This document shows, piece after piece, positions 16,802-25,384 of a DNA stretch of 64,000 bases. The stretch's first letter is position 1, and every line of letters starts with the position of its first letter. Origin of the DNA: PALSA-1006 sp963733265 (GTDB taxonomy: Bacteria > Pseudomonadota > Gammaproteobacteria > Burkholderiales > Gallionellaceae); NCBI GenBank assembly GCA_963733265.1, contig CAVTCF010000001.1, positions 992,001-1,056,000 on the forward strand, given 5' to 3'. The position numbers and the translations under genes were made by a program. Under the pieces are notes generated by a model that had not been told where the DNA came from, did no database searches, and worked only from the letters and a program-made list of their open reading frames with translations.

Positions 16802-17266
16802 TTGGCAAACAAAGTGAAACTCGCAAACCTGAATATTTTTTTCGCCTGGTTTTTGATTCCTCAAACTTTTGCGATGGGATGGGTGGCTTCTTTAGGTCGC
16901 TTGACTTTGGAGCTGTTCGGCATAGTAACTGCTGAAGAAGCGAATCCCGGACGCCTGGTAGGGGCCTTCATTTTGCTCTGTGCCGTTTATCTAGTGCGTT
17001 ATTTGCTGGGACACTCTTTACCTATCGTAGGCAATCCGAATGGCAATGGATACAGATTAGGCCATCGCTTAATTCTGGTTGCGAATATTCTGGCTGCATC
17101 ATTGTTTATTTTTCAACTTGGCTGGCAATGGCTACCCAACTCCGCAGTCGTAATTATTTTTGCCAATTTCACCTCAGCCTTTGGTTATTGGGTAATGGCG
17201 TTATGGGCTATCGGATTTTCCTTCATTTATCAGTCGACACAAGCAGTTGTTCCGCCAACTGCATAA
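16802..17266 (+). CDS. hypothetical four-span membrane protein
   Basis: Very hydrophobic protein of about 154 residues with four likely membrane helices (about 9-30, 48-68, 84-106 and 110-138) and short charged loops. The start is uncertain: TTG at 16802 or GTG at 16814 are both in frame, while the nearby ATG at 16797 is in another frame and stops at once. No family is recognised. It is transcribed alone, with 217 bp to the tRNA-Leu gene. Confidence 0.6.
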   Translation: MANKVKLANLNIFFAWFLIPQTFAMGWVASLGRLTLELFGIVTAEEANPGRLVGAFILLCAVYLVRYLLGHSLPIVGNPNGNGYRLGHRLILVANILAASLFIFQLGWQWLPNSAVVIIFANFTSAFGYWVMALWAIGFSFIYQSTQAVVPPTA

Positions 17267-17331
17267 CCAAATAAATAACCTCACAAAGTCATTTAGACTT
17301 TCAAAGTTAAACCGTCTGCAACAGTTTTGCG

Positions 17332-17350
17332 CGTTCGAAAGTTTCGAACG
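17332..17350. repeat. 19-bp perfect palindrome
   Basis: CGTTCGAAA-G-TTTCGAACG with only one central base. It lies between the membrane-protein gene and the 3' side of tRNA-Leu. There is no T run, so it is not a standard terminator; a dimeric protein-binding site is possible. Confidence 0.5.
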
Positions 17351-17483
17351 TCTCTGGCAGCGAATTCATGTGGTGCTATGTAGTCTGAACGGAAACACGC
17401 AAATTTCTGGAAAATGCTAGAAAAATTTGCAGTATTTAGCTGGATCATACGAGATACTACAAGATACTAACTTCTTGATTTGC

Positions 17484-17570
17484 TGGTGCCGGGAGGGGGA
17501 ATCGAACCCCCACGTTATTCCTAACACTGGATTTTGAGTCCAGCGCGTCTACCAATTCCGCCATCCCGGC
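17484..17570 (-). tRNA. tRNA-Leu (anticodon CAA)
   Basis: Eighty-seven bases including the encoded CCA. The acceptor stem GCCGGGA (17570-17564) pairs with TCCCGGC (17494-17488). The anticodon stem CTGGA/TCCAG encloses the loop CTCAAAA, giving anticodon CAA, which reads UUG. A long variable arm (GTTAGGAATAAC region) and a GTTCGATTC T-loop fit a class II leucine tRNA. It is divergent from queA. Confidence 0.96.
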
Positions 17571-17653
17571 TTGCGAAGGCGCGAATTATCCATGAAACGA
17601 CCCTCTTCATCAACTACAATGCGCGTCTTTTGTTACAGGCCACTTGTTTTTCC

Positions 17654-18676
17654 ATGCGTACCGATGATTTTGAATTCGATTTACCCGAGCATTTGATTGC
17701 CCAGCATCCTCCTGCCCAACGTGGTGCGAGTCGGTTATTGGAGGTGAGAGAAGCCGGTCTGAAAGATAGCCAATTCGCTGATTTTGCAGGGTTGGTACGC
17801 GAACATGATGTGCTGATATTGAATGACACGCGAGTGTTGAAAGCACGTTTGTTCGGGGAAAAAGAAAGTGGTGGCAAAGTTGAGATATTGGTCGAGCGGG
17901 TGTTGGACGAACACGAAGTACTGGCGCAAGTCAGGGCGAGCAAAACACCGAGAACGAATAGTCGATTGTTGATTGCCGGAAAAATTCTGGCGCGTATGCT
18001 CGGACGCAAAGGGGAGTTCTTCCATTTGCGTTTTGAAGATACAGAAACAGTATCAGTCCTGCTTGAGCGTTATGGCAACTTACCGTTGCCGCCCTACATT
18101 ACCCACGCGGCTGATGCCAATGATGATGCGCGTTACCAGACCGTGTTTGCGAGAGAACCCGGCGCAGTGGCGGCCCCGACAGCAGGGTTGCATTTCGGTG
18201 AGGCGATGTTGCAAGACTTGTGTGACAAAGGTGCGAATATTGCCTATGTTACCTTACATGTTGGAGCCGGAACCTTTAAGCCTGTTCGTGCCGAAAATAT
18301 CGAAGACCATATCATGCACAGTGAGCGGTATACCATTCCGCAAACGACGGTGGATGCTATAAAACTTGCCAAGGAACGGGGCGGACGAATCATCGCTGTC
18401 GGAACAACAAGTCTGCGTGCATTGGAAAGTGCGGCGGCAAGCGGGGAGTTGCTCGCGGGTGACGGGGAGACGAGTATTTTCATTACTCCCGGCTATAAAT
18501 TCAAAGTTGTTGAATTGTTGCTGACGAATTTTCACTTGTCGCGTTCGACACTGTTGATGCTGGTGTGCGCTTTCGGTGGTATGGATAGAATGCTGGCTGC
18601 GTATCGTCATGCGGTGGAACAGGAATACCGTTTCTTTAGTTACGGTGACGCGATGTTGATTGAGAGAGAGCAATGA
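17654..18676 (+). CDS. queA: S-adenosylmethionine:tRNA ribosyltransferase-isomerase
   Basis: Enzyme of 340 residues acting on tRNA in queuosine synthesis. It transfers and isomerises the ribose of SAM onto preQ1 to give epoxyqueuosine. I chose ATG 17654, giving MRTDDFEFDLPEHLIAQ, the standard QueA N-terminus; a longer open frame would run into the tRNA gene. Other marks are LNDTRVLKARLFG near residue 55, AAPTAGLHF near 178 and HVGAGTFKPV. The stop overlaps the tgt start (ATGA at 18673-18676), so the two queuosine genes are coupled. Confidence 0.96.
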   Translation: MRTDDFEFDLPEHLIAQHPPAQRGASRLLEVREAGLKDSQFADFAGLVREHDVLILNDTRVLKARLFGEKESGGKVEILVERVLDEHEVLAQVRASKTPRTNSRLLIAGKILARMLGRKGEFFHLRFEDTETVSVLLERYGNLPLPPYITHAADANDDARYQTVFAREPGAVAAPTAGLHFGEAMLQDLCDKGANIAYVTLHVGAGTFKPVRAENIEDHIMHSERYTIPQTTVDAIKLAKERGGRIIAVGTTSLRALESAAASGELLAGDGETSIFITPGYKFKVVELLLTNFHLSRSTLLMLVCAFGGMDRMLAAYRHAVEQEYRFFSYGDAMLIEREQ

Positions 18677-19773
18677 AATTTACTTTACACAATACGTCAG
18701 GTGCAGCCAGGCGCGGTACACTGGATTTAGCCCACGGCAAGCTGGAAACTCCTGCCTTCATGCCTGTTGGCACGTATGGCACGGTCAAAGCAATGTCGCC
18801 TCTGGAATTGAAAGAGATGGGCGCGCAGATTGTGCTCGGCAATACCTTTCATCTATGGTTGCGTCCGGGGTTGGAGGTGATTGAAGCCCATGGCGGCTTG
18901 CATCGCTTCATGGCTTGGGATGGCCCTATCCTTACCGATTCTGGCGGTTTTCAAGTATTCAGCCTCGGGCCGTTGCGTAAAATTACCGGCGGCGGCGTGG
19001 AGTTCAGGTCACCGGTGAACGGAGACAAATGTTTTCTGTCACCGGAAGAGTCCATGCGGATTCAGCGCATTCTGAATTCGGATATTGTGATGATCTTCGA
19101 CGAATGCACGCCTTATCCGGCAGACGAGCAGGTTGCCGGTGTATCAATGCGTTTAAGCCTGAGTTGGGCAGAGCGTAGTAAGAAAGCACACGAGGGAAAT
19201 ACGAATGCGTTGTTCGGCATCGTACAGGGCGGAATGCACGAACACCTGCGTGATGAGTCTTTGGCAGGGCTGGTCAATATCGGTTTCGATGGGTTTGCCA
19301 TTGGCGGCTTGTCGGTTGGCGAGCCTAAAGAAGATATGCTGCGTATCCTTAAACATACCGCACCGCAATTGCCGCAGGACAAACCGCGTTATCTGATGGG
19401 GGTGGGCACGCCGGAAGACTTGGTCGAGGCGGTCGCGCAAGGCATCGATATGTTTGACTGTGTGATGCCCACGCGCAATGCACGCAATGGGCATTTGTTT
19501 ACGCGCTTTGGCGACGTGCGTATCAAAAATGCCCAATATCGTTTGGATACACGCCCTTTGGATGAAAGGTGTACGTGTTATACCTGTCGTAATTTTACGC
19601 GCGCCTACCTGCACCATTTACACCGTCTGAACGAAATTCTTGGGGCTAGGCTCAATTCTATTCACAACCTGCATTACTATCAGGAATTAATGAGTGACAT
19701 TCGCAGAGCAATAGCAGACGGACGCTACGCGGAGTTTCAGACTGCGTTTCACCATGCAAGGGCCGGATTGTGA
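18673..19773 (+). CDS. tgt: queuine/preQ1 tRNA-guanine transglycosylase
   Basis: Enzyme of 366 residues that swaps guanine-34 of tRNAs with GUN anticodons for preQ1. Catalytic Asp89 lies in LTDSGGFQVFSL, and the second Asp (nucleophile) is in the GIDMFDCVMPTRNARNG segment near residue 260. The zinc site CTCYTC...H is near the C-terminus (around residue 300-330). Length and motifs match the bacterial family. It overlaps queA and precedes yajC-secD-secF, the usual proteobacterial order. Confidence 0.97.
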   Translation: MKFTLHNTSGAARRGTLDLAHGKLETPAFMPVGTYGTVKAMSPLELKEMGAQIVLGNTFHLWLRPGLEVIEAHGGLHRFMAWDGPILTDSGGFQVFSLGPLRKITGGGVEFRSPVNGDKCFLSPEESMRIQRILNSDIVMIFDECTPYPADEQVAGVSMRLSLSWAERSKKAHEGNTNALFGIVQGGMHEHLRDESLAGLVNIGFDGFAIGGLSVGEPKEDMLRILKHTAPQLPQDKPRYLMGVGTPEDLVEAVAQGIDMFDCVMPTRNARNGHLFTRFGDVRIKNAQYRLDTRPLDERCTCYTCRNFTRAYLHHLHRLNEILGARLNSIHNLHYYQELMSDIRRAIADGRYAEFQTAFHHARAGL

Positions 19774-19864
19774 GCAAGCGGGGGCGAAGTGAGGCAGTAG
19801 TAAAACAGTCATATCTTCCATGATAGAATACGCGACTTTAATTGTTAGCCTGGAGAAGAACCAA

Positions 19865-20206
19865 ATGATTTCAATCAGCAATTTATTTATCAGTAACGCA
19901 TACGCCGACGGCATTGGTCCGGGAACGGGTGCTGGTATTACCGATTTTCTGCCATTGTTCGCTTTGGTAGCCGTGTTCTACTTCCTTATCCTGCGTCCGC
20001 AACAAAAGCGCGCAAAGGAATTGAAGCTTATGCTGGAAGCCATGCAAAAAGGCGACGAGGTTGCCACCAGTGGCGGCGTAATTGGACGTGTCGTCAAAGT
20101 TGGCGAAAGCTATATTGCTATTGAAGTGGCTGAAGGTATTACCCTCAATGTGCAAAAAAGTGCAGTTCAAACTATTCTGCCTAAAGGCACTATCAAGTCT
20201 ATCTAA
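19865..20206 (+). CDS. yajC: preprotein translocase accessory subunit YajC
   Basis: Small inner-membrane protein of 113 residues that joins the SecDF complex. One membrane helix (DFLPLFALVAVFYFLILRPQ) is followed by the conserved QQKRAKELKLMLEAMQKGDEV segment and a small beta domain. The ATG at 19865 has GGAGAA upstream and is preferred to the in-frame ATG at 19820. It lies 30 bp ahead of secD. Confidence 0.95.
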   Translation: MISISNLFISNAYADGIGPGTGAGITDFLPLFALVAVFYFLILRPQQKRAKELKLMLEAMQKGDEVATSGGVIGRVVKVGESYIAIEVAEGITLNVQKSAVQTILPKGTIKSI

Positions 20207-20236
20207 AAGAACTGTCGAGTTTATTGGGGTGCTGTA

Positions 20237-22048
20237 ATGAATCGTTACCCGTTGTGGAAATATCTGTTGATCGCTGTCGTGTTCGTGTTCGGCTTGATTT
20301 ATGCGTTACCTAATCTGTATGGCGAGGCCCCGGCGGTACAGGTGCTGCCATTGCGTTCAAACCTTAAGGCGGATGCTGCATTGTTGCACCGCGTTGAAAG
20401 TGCATTAAAAGCCGCGCAATTAAATGTTGATGCCGTATCGTTGGATGCGACTAGCGTTAAAGCGCGTTTTGCCGATACCGATACGCAACTAAAAGCCAAA
20501 GATGTTCTGAACGCGCAACTGGGTGAAGATTACGTGGTGGCGTTGAATCTGCTTTCGCGCTCACCGCAATGGTTGGCGAGCATGAATGCCTTGCCAATGT
20601 ATCTGGGCTTGGACTTGCGTGGCGGCGTGCATTTCCTGTTACAGGTAGACATGAAAGGCGCACTCGACAAGGCAACCGAATCAGCTTCCAGCGATTTTCG
20701 CAGCACATTGCGTGACCAGAACATTCCCTACTCCGGTGTGACTCGTGACGGTTCGCTGGTCACCGTGAAGTTTCGCGATGCAGAGACTCGCACCAAGGGT
20801 GAAGCCGAACTAAAGCAGCGTTTTGCCGGATTTGAATTCGTGACGCAAGAAGAAGGTAGCGACTTTCTGCTGAATGCGCATCTCAAACCGACTGAAGAAA
20901 CGCATATTCAAGAAACAGCGGTGCAACAGAACTTGATCACCTTGCGTAACCGCGTGAACGAACTGGGCGTGGCCGAGCCGGTAATCCAGCAACAAGGTAT
21001 AGATCGCATCGTGGTGCAATTGCCGGGTGTGCAAGACACTGCCCGTGCAAAAGATATTCTTGGACGTACTGCAACACTGGAAGTGCGTTTGGTGGACGAT
21101 GAACATCAGATCGGTGCCACTTCGGTTGCACCGTTTGGTACTGAAATATTTAGAGACCGCGATGGTGGTTTTATTCTGGTGAAAAAATCAGTGCTGTTGA
21201 CCGGCGAACGTATCAACGATGCGCAACCCGGTTTCGATAGTCGCAACAATGAGCCCGCGGTTCATATTAATCTGGATGCTGTCGGTGCTCGCAAATTTAA
21301 AGATGCGACACGTGAGAATGTGGGCAAACGCATGGCGATCATCCTGTTTGAAAAGGGCAGGGGTGAGGTTGTTACTGCTCCGGTTATTCGTGAAGAGATC
21401 GGTGGCGGTCGTGTGCAAATCAGCGGCAAAATGACGACAGAAGAAGCTAAAGATACTTCGCTGCTGTTGCGCGCCGGAGCACTTGCCGCGCCGATGGAGA
21501 TTGTGGAAGAGCGTACCGTCGGCCCAAGCCTTGGCGCAGACAACATCAAGCGGGGTTTTGATTCCACCAAAATCGGTTTCGTGGCAATTTCAATTTTTAT
21601 GATTGCCTATTACCTCATGTTCGGTGGCGTTTCTGTAATGGCGTTGGGCGTCAACCTGCTGTTGCTGGTTGCGCTGTTGTCCTTGCTGCAAGCCACGCTG
21701 ACTTTGCCGGGCATGGCCGGTATCGCATTGACTCTGGGTATGGCGATTGACTCCAACGTACTGATCAACGAGCGTATCCGTGAAGAGTTGCGCAATGGGG
21801 TTCCTCCGCAAACGGCTATCCATGAAGGTTACGAGCACGCCTTTGCCACGATTCTGGACTCCAACATCACCAATCTGGTTGTTGGCATTGCGCTATTCAT
21901 GTTCGGCTCCGGCCCTATACGCGGATTTGCGGTGGTGCTGTGCCTGGGTATTTTGACATCCATGTTCAGTTCGGTGCTGGTGTCGCGCGCGTTGGTGAAC
22001 ATCATCTATGGACGCAAGGCGCGTTTGAATAAAGTCGCCATAGGTTAA
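20237..22048 (+). CDS. secD: protein translocase subunit SecD
   Basis: Inner-membrane protein of 603 residues, near the E. coli length. An N-terminal helix is followed by a large periplasmic P1 domain (GLDLRGGVHFLLQVD near residue 126; VVQLPGVQD near 260), then five helices in the C-terminal third (GVSVMALGVNLLLLVALL, IALTLGMAIDSNVLINERI). With SecF it uses the proton motive force to pull proteins through SecYEG. Unusually, 182 bp with repeat sequences separate it from secF. Confidence 0.97.
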   Translation: MNRYPLWKYLLIAVVFVFGLIYALPNLYGEAPAVQVLPLRSNLKADAALLHRVESALKAAQLNVDAVSLDATSVKARFADTDTQLKAKDVLNAQLGEDYVVALNLLSRSPQWLASMNALPMYLGLDLRGGVHFLLQVDMKGALDKATESASSDFRSTLRDQNIPYSGVTRDGSLVTVKFRDAETRTKGEAELKQRFAGFEFVTQEEGSDFLLNAHLKPTEETHIQETAVQQNLITLRNRVNELGVAEPVIQQQGIDRIVVQLPGVQDTARAKDILGRTATLEVRLVDDEHQIGATSVAPFGTEIFRDRDGGFILVKKSVLLTGERINDAQPGFDSRNNEPAVHINLDAVGARKFKDATRENVGKRMAIILFEKGRGEVVTAPVIREEIGGGRVQISGKMTTEEAKDTSLLLRAGALAAPMEIVEERTVGPSLGADNIKRGFDSTKIGFVAISIFMIAYYLMFGGVSVMALGVNLLLLVALLSLLQATLTLPGMAGIALTLGMAIDSNVLINERIREELRNGVPPQTAIHEGYEHAFATILDSNITNLVVGIALFMFGSGPIRGFAVVLCLGILTSMFSSVLVSRALVNIIYGRKARLNKVAIG

Positions 22049-22075
22049 AAACATCGCATAGCGATACGTTTGTTC

Positions 22076-22196
22076 CCTCGCCCGCAGGCAGGAGAGGGTT
22101 AGAGTGAGGGTGAGGGAAGCGAGAAGTGTACGGTGGGTTTTTTGTGCCCACGTTTCCTCCGCGTGGGCAAACATAGAAGCTGTTTGCCCACCCTAC
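22076..22196. repeat. repeat block inserted between secD and secF
   Basis: The first part (about 22076-22111) is a single REP-like arm of the same family as the REPIN elements (GGAGAGGGTTAGAGTGAGGG). The second part (22117-22196) holds nested hairpins of a GTGGGCA/TGCCCAC repeat, including a perfect pair GTGGGCAAAC (22163-22172) / GTTTGCCCAC (22182-22191). These may alter read-through or mRNA stability between the two genes. Confidence 0.7.
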
Positions 22197-22230
22197 AAAA
22201 GCTAATTTATGAAGTAAGGGTAAAGCTAAA

Positions 22231-23163
22231 ATGGAATTTTTTAGAATAAAACACGACGTTCCGTTTATGAGTTACGGGCGTTATACCACCAGTATCTCAC
22301 TGGTAACATTTCTATTTGCGGTGTTCTTTCTGGCAACCAAAGGGCTGAACTTCGGCGTGGATTTCACCGGCGGTACCGTGATAGAAGTTCATTACGCCCA
22401 GACTGCCGATCTCAATAAAGTTCGTGACCAGTTGGGTACTATCGGCTTGCATGATGCGCTGGTGCAAAACTTTGGTTCCAGTGCGGATGTGTTGATCCAA
22501 GTGCCGCTCAAGCAAAATAAAGTCGGCGCAAAACTATCCGAACAAGTGATCGACAGCTTGCATCAACAGGATGCCAGCGTGCAATTGCGCCGCGTTGAAT
22601 TTGTCGGTCCCCAAGTCGGCAAAGATCTGGTGGAAAACGGTGCGATGGCGCTATTGCTGGTGAGCCTGGGTATCGTCGGTTACCTGTGGTTGCGTTTCGA
22701 GTGGAAATTCGGTTTGGCGGCGATTATCGCCAACCTGCATGATGTGGTTATCATTCTCGGTTTCTTTGCTTTCTTCCAATGGGAATTCTCACTGTCAGTA
22801 TTGGCAGCCGTACTCGCGGTACTGGGTTACTCGGTGAACGAATCGGTAGTGGTGTTTGACCGTATCCGCGAAAATTTCCGCAAAATGCGCAAGACCGAAG
22901 TACATGAGATCATTGATAACGCGATCACCCGCACCATGTCGCGCACGATCATTACCCACGGTTGTACGCAGATGATGGTTACCGCGATGTTATTTTTGGG
23001 AGGCGAGACACTGCATTATTTCGCGCTGGCGCTGACCATCGGTATTTTGTTCAGTATCTATTCCTCGGTGCTGGTTGCCAGCCCCTTGCTGATGATGTTG
23101 GGCGTGTCGCGCGAAGACTTCATCAAGCCGGAAAAAACTGAAGCAGAAGAAGTGTTGCCTTGA
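22231..23163 (+). CDS. secF: protein translocase subunit SecF
   Basis: Inner-membrane protein of 310 residues. It has an N-terminal helix, the GVDFTGGTVIEVHY segment typical of SecF, a short periplasmic domain and five further helices (FEWKFGLAAIIANLHDVVIILGF, VLGYSVNESVVVFDRIREN, the SecF signature). It works with SecD. The stop overlaps the start of the DedA gene by 4 bp. Confidence 0.97.
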   Translation: MEFFRIKHDVPFMSYGRYTTSISLVTFLFAVFFLATKGLNFGVDFTGGTVIEVHYAQTADLNKVRDQLGTIGLHDALVQNFGSSADVLIQVPLKQNKVGAKLSEQVIDSLHQQDASVQLRRVEFVGPQVGKDLVENGAMALLLVSLGIVGYLWLRFEWKFGLAAIIANLHDVVIILGFFAFFQWEFSLSVLAAVLAVLGYSVNESVVVFDRIRENFRKMRKTEVHEIIDNAITRTMSRTIITHGCTQMMVTAMLFLGGETLHYFALALTIGILFSIYSSVLVASPLLMMLGVSREDFIKPEKTEAEEVLP

Positions 23164-23798
23164 GTTTCATCATGCTGGACATCATTCTGCATCTGGATGC
23201 GCATTTGCTTGCGCTGGTGCATGACTATGGCGTGTTGGTCTACGCCATTTTGTTCCTCATCATTTTTGCAGAGACAGGTTTGGTTGTCGCCCCGTTCCTG
23301 CCGGGCGACTCACTGTTGTTTGTCACTGGCGCACTCTGTGGCATGGGTTCGTTAGAGTTGCAGGTATTGATGCCGTTGCTGATGTTGGCGGCCTTTGGCG
23401 GTGACAATACCAATTACTGGATCGGACGGCGCTACGGCATCAAGCTGTTCAAAAAAGATTCGCGTTTCTTCAAACTTGAACACGTGGAAAAGACACAAAA
23501 GTTTTATGCTGCACACGGCGGCAAGACCATCATCTTTGCGCGCTTCCTGCCTATCATTCGCACCTTTGCCCCGTTTGTGGCGGGCATCGGTTCAATGAGC
23601 TATCGTGTGTTCGTGACGTTTAGTGCTCTTGGTAGCGTAGCGTGGATTTCCAGTATCACATTGGCGGGATACTTCTTCGGCAATATTCCTATCATCAAAA
23701 ACAATCTGACCTTGATGATTGTCGGCATTGTTTTGATATCTTTTTTTCCGGCGATTCGGGAATTTATCCGGCACCGCAAGCAAACAAAACAATCCTAA
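23160..23798 (+). CDS. DedA-family membrane protein
   Basis: Membrane protein of 212 residues in the DedA/SNARE-associated (VTT) family. Marks are ETGLVVAPFLPGDSLLF near residue 38 and the basic segment FARFLPIIRTFAPFVAG near residue 122, which has the conserved arginines. Relatives act as proton-dependent lipid carrier flippases (for example for undecaprenyl phosphate) and affect envelope homeostasis; the specific substrate here is unknown. It starts within the last codons of secF, so is probably co-transcribed. Confidence 0.9.
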   Translation: MSFIMLDIILHLDAHLLALVHDYGVLVYAILFLIIFAETGLVVAPFLPGDSLLFVTGALCGMGSLELQVLMPLLMLAAFGGDNTNYWIGRRYGIKLFKKDSRFFKLEHVEKTQKFYAAHGGKTIIFARFLPIIRTFAPFVAGIGSMSYRVFVTFSALGSVAWISSITLAGYFFGNIPIIKNNLTLMIVGIVLISFFPAIREFIRHRKQTKQS

Positions 23799-23812
23799 AA
23801 ACCTTAGTTCAA

Positions 23813-23903
23813 GCCACAGAGATCACAGAGAACACCGAAAGGTGAATCTATCTTGTGTTGCAATCTGTTGTTTTTCCTCTGTGATCTCTGTGTTCTCTGT
23901 GGC
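23813..23903. repeat. inverted repeat of CTCTGTG words between convergent genes
   Basis: The left arm (23813-23835) and right arm (23877-23903) are built from ACAGAG/CTCTGT words and can fold into a long imperfect hairpin. This sits between the convergent dedA and gluQ genes and may serve as a two-way terminator, although no clear T tract follows. Confidence 0.55.
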
Positions 23904-23925
23904 CAAATGCTTTTTCTAGGATAAT

Positions 23926-24843
23926 TCAATAATCGGATGCAGGGAGCGCCTGAATGCCAATGGGCTTCGTCGCATCCCAATTCTGTACTGCCCAATTCAG
24001 CACTGTAGCCACGTCGCAATCCATTAATTCGGCGGGAGGCTGTTGCTTTAAGAAGCTCAGCACGCGAAGTAAAGTTGCGACCGTATTTGACGCGGTCACC
24101 GGAGCCGCAAGCGTCTGCTTACTCAGCTTCTCACCCGCTGCATTCACGGCAACAGGCAAATGCATGTAGGCCGGTGCGGCAAATCCCAGCAAGTGCTGCA
24201 AATAAATCTGGCGAGCAGTTGAGGTCAACAAATCCGCACCGCGCACAACATGCGTAATACCCTGAAAAGCATCGTCCACCACGACTGCGAGTTGATACGC
24301 AAACAAACCATCGGCACGTTTCACCACAAAATCGCCGATCTCCGTTTCGAGATTTTGGGTGATGTGGCCTTGCAGGGTGTCGTAGAACACATTACTGGGG
24401 AGGGACAGATAATTTGTCCTTACTCGCCAAGCTCTCCCTTCTCGCCCGGCAGGAATACTCTCGCGGCAGGTGCCGGGATAGACCAATCCTTCGATGCCAT
24501 GCATTGCCGAATCCGCAATCTCCCTGCGCGTGCAGCAGCACGGATAAACAGCGTCGCTGGTTTGCAACGACCGCAAGGCTTCCTCATAAGCAGTAGAACG
24601 CTGACTTTGAAATAACACAGGTTCGTCGCTATGTAGTCCAAAGGTCTTCAGCGTGCGCAGAATGTCGTCTGCTGCTCTTGGTGGGCAGCGGGGCTTGTCG
24701 AGGTCTTCCATACGCACCAGCCACGTGCCTTGATGATGTTTCGCATCGAGATAGCTGCCGACAGCCGCCACCAGCGAACCAAAGTGCAGCGTGCCGGTGG
24801 GGGAGGGGGCGAAGCGTCCGCGATAGTAAGTCGGAGAAGACAT
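23926..24843 (-). CDS. gluQ: glutamyl-Q tRNA(Asp) synthetase
   Basis: Truncated glutamyl-tRNA-synthetase paralogue of 305 residues lacking the anticodon-binding domain. It attaches glutamate to the queuosine base of tRNA-Asp. The start at 24843 gives MSSPTYYRGRFAPSPTGTLH, the family N-terminus; the longer frame runs through a repeat. The HIGH-like motif is HFGSL, the KMSKS-like motif is KLSKQ, and the zinc-type CxC...YxxxC is present as PCCCTRRE...YPGTC. Its substrate depends on queA/tgt, encoded 5 kb away in this window. Confidence 0.94.
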   Translation of the reverse strand: MSSPTYYRGRFAPSPTGTLHFGSLVAAVGSYLDAKHHQGTWLVRMEDLDKPRCPPRAADDILRTLKTFGLHSDEPVLFQSQRSTAYEEALRSLQTSDAVYPCCCTRREIADSAMHGIEGLVYPGTCRESIPAGREGRAWRVRTNYLSLPSNVFYDTLQGHITQNLETEIGDFVVKRADGLFAYQLAVVVDDAFQGITHVVRGADLLTSTARQIYLQHLLGFAAPAYMHLPVAVNAAGEKLSKQTLAAPVTASNTVATLLRVLSFLKQQPPAELMDCDVATVLNWAVQNWDATKPIGIQALPASDY

Positions 24844-24851
24844 TGGATTTT

Positions 24852-24982
24852 GTAGGTTGGGTGGTAACAAAGTCAGGCAATCTGCTATCGAGCAAGCTTG
24901 ATGCAGAGTTGACACAGCGCAGCGATACCCAACGATCTTTGGCGAAGGATTGATGGCTATCGCCATGCTCAACCCATCCTAC
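24852..24982. repeat. inverted repeat with GTAGG-TTGGGT ends
   Basis: Ends GTAGGTTGGG (24852-24861) and AACCCATCCTAC (24971-24982) are near reverse complements, with further internal matches around ACCCAACGATC. The element fills the gap between the DUF4440-like gene and gluQ and overlaps the last codon of the former. It resembles small dispersed, non-coding repeat cassettes. Confidence 0.5.
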
Positions 24983-25365
24983 GTTACTACAGTTCCTTGA
25001 TGGTAAACAATCTTCCAGTTTTCGCCATGTCTACGCCAGATCGTTGAACGAAGAGTTACACGTGTTTCTTGCATCAAGGTGTAGGTAAGCAGGAAGTTGT
25101 CAGGTGCGATTTCAAGGCAATGAGCATTACTTAACTGCCACTTAACATCAGAAGGATTAGCACTTCGTTCAGCCAATACCCGTAACACGAATTCGCGACT
25201 ATATCGTTTGCCGGAAGCCCCAATCTCCCAAAAGTCCGGCTCTGTCATGCTTTCAAAAACAAAGCCGGAAGTATCTTTCGCAGGATGATGGAAAAGTTGC
25301 TCCAGTCGGGTGAGTTCGTTCTGGATATCTTTTAGTTTCGGATTCAAAACTAAATTGGGTTCCAT
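24979..25365 (-). CDS. DUF4440/SnoaL-like protein
   Basis: Small soluble protein of 128 residues with an NTF2-like fold, judged from the pattern ELTRLEQLFHHPA, then TEPDFWEIGASGKRYSREFVL and the closing STIWRRHGENWKIVYHQGT, which is the DUF4440 ending. The catalytic or binding role cannot be read from sequence. It lies between clpA and gluQ on the same strand; its stop region is formed by the end of the repeat at 24852-24982. Confidence 0.75.
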   Translation of the reverse strand: MEPNLVLNPKLKDIQNELTRLEQLFHHPAKDTSGFVFESMTEPDFWEIGASGKRYSREFVLRVLAERSANPSDVKWQLSNAHCLEIAPDNFLLTYTLMQETRVTLRSTIWRRHGENWKIVYHQGTVVT

Positions 25366-25384
25366 GGCTACTCTAGTAAATTAG

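Noticed and set aside
17534..17653. Longer N-terminus for QueA
   Set aside because: It would overlap the tRNA-Leu gene, and the standard QueA N-terminus begins at 17654.
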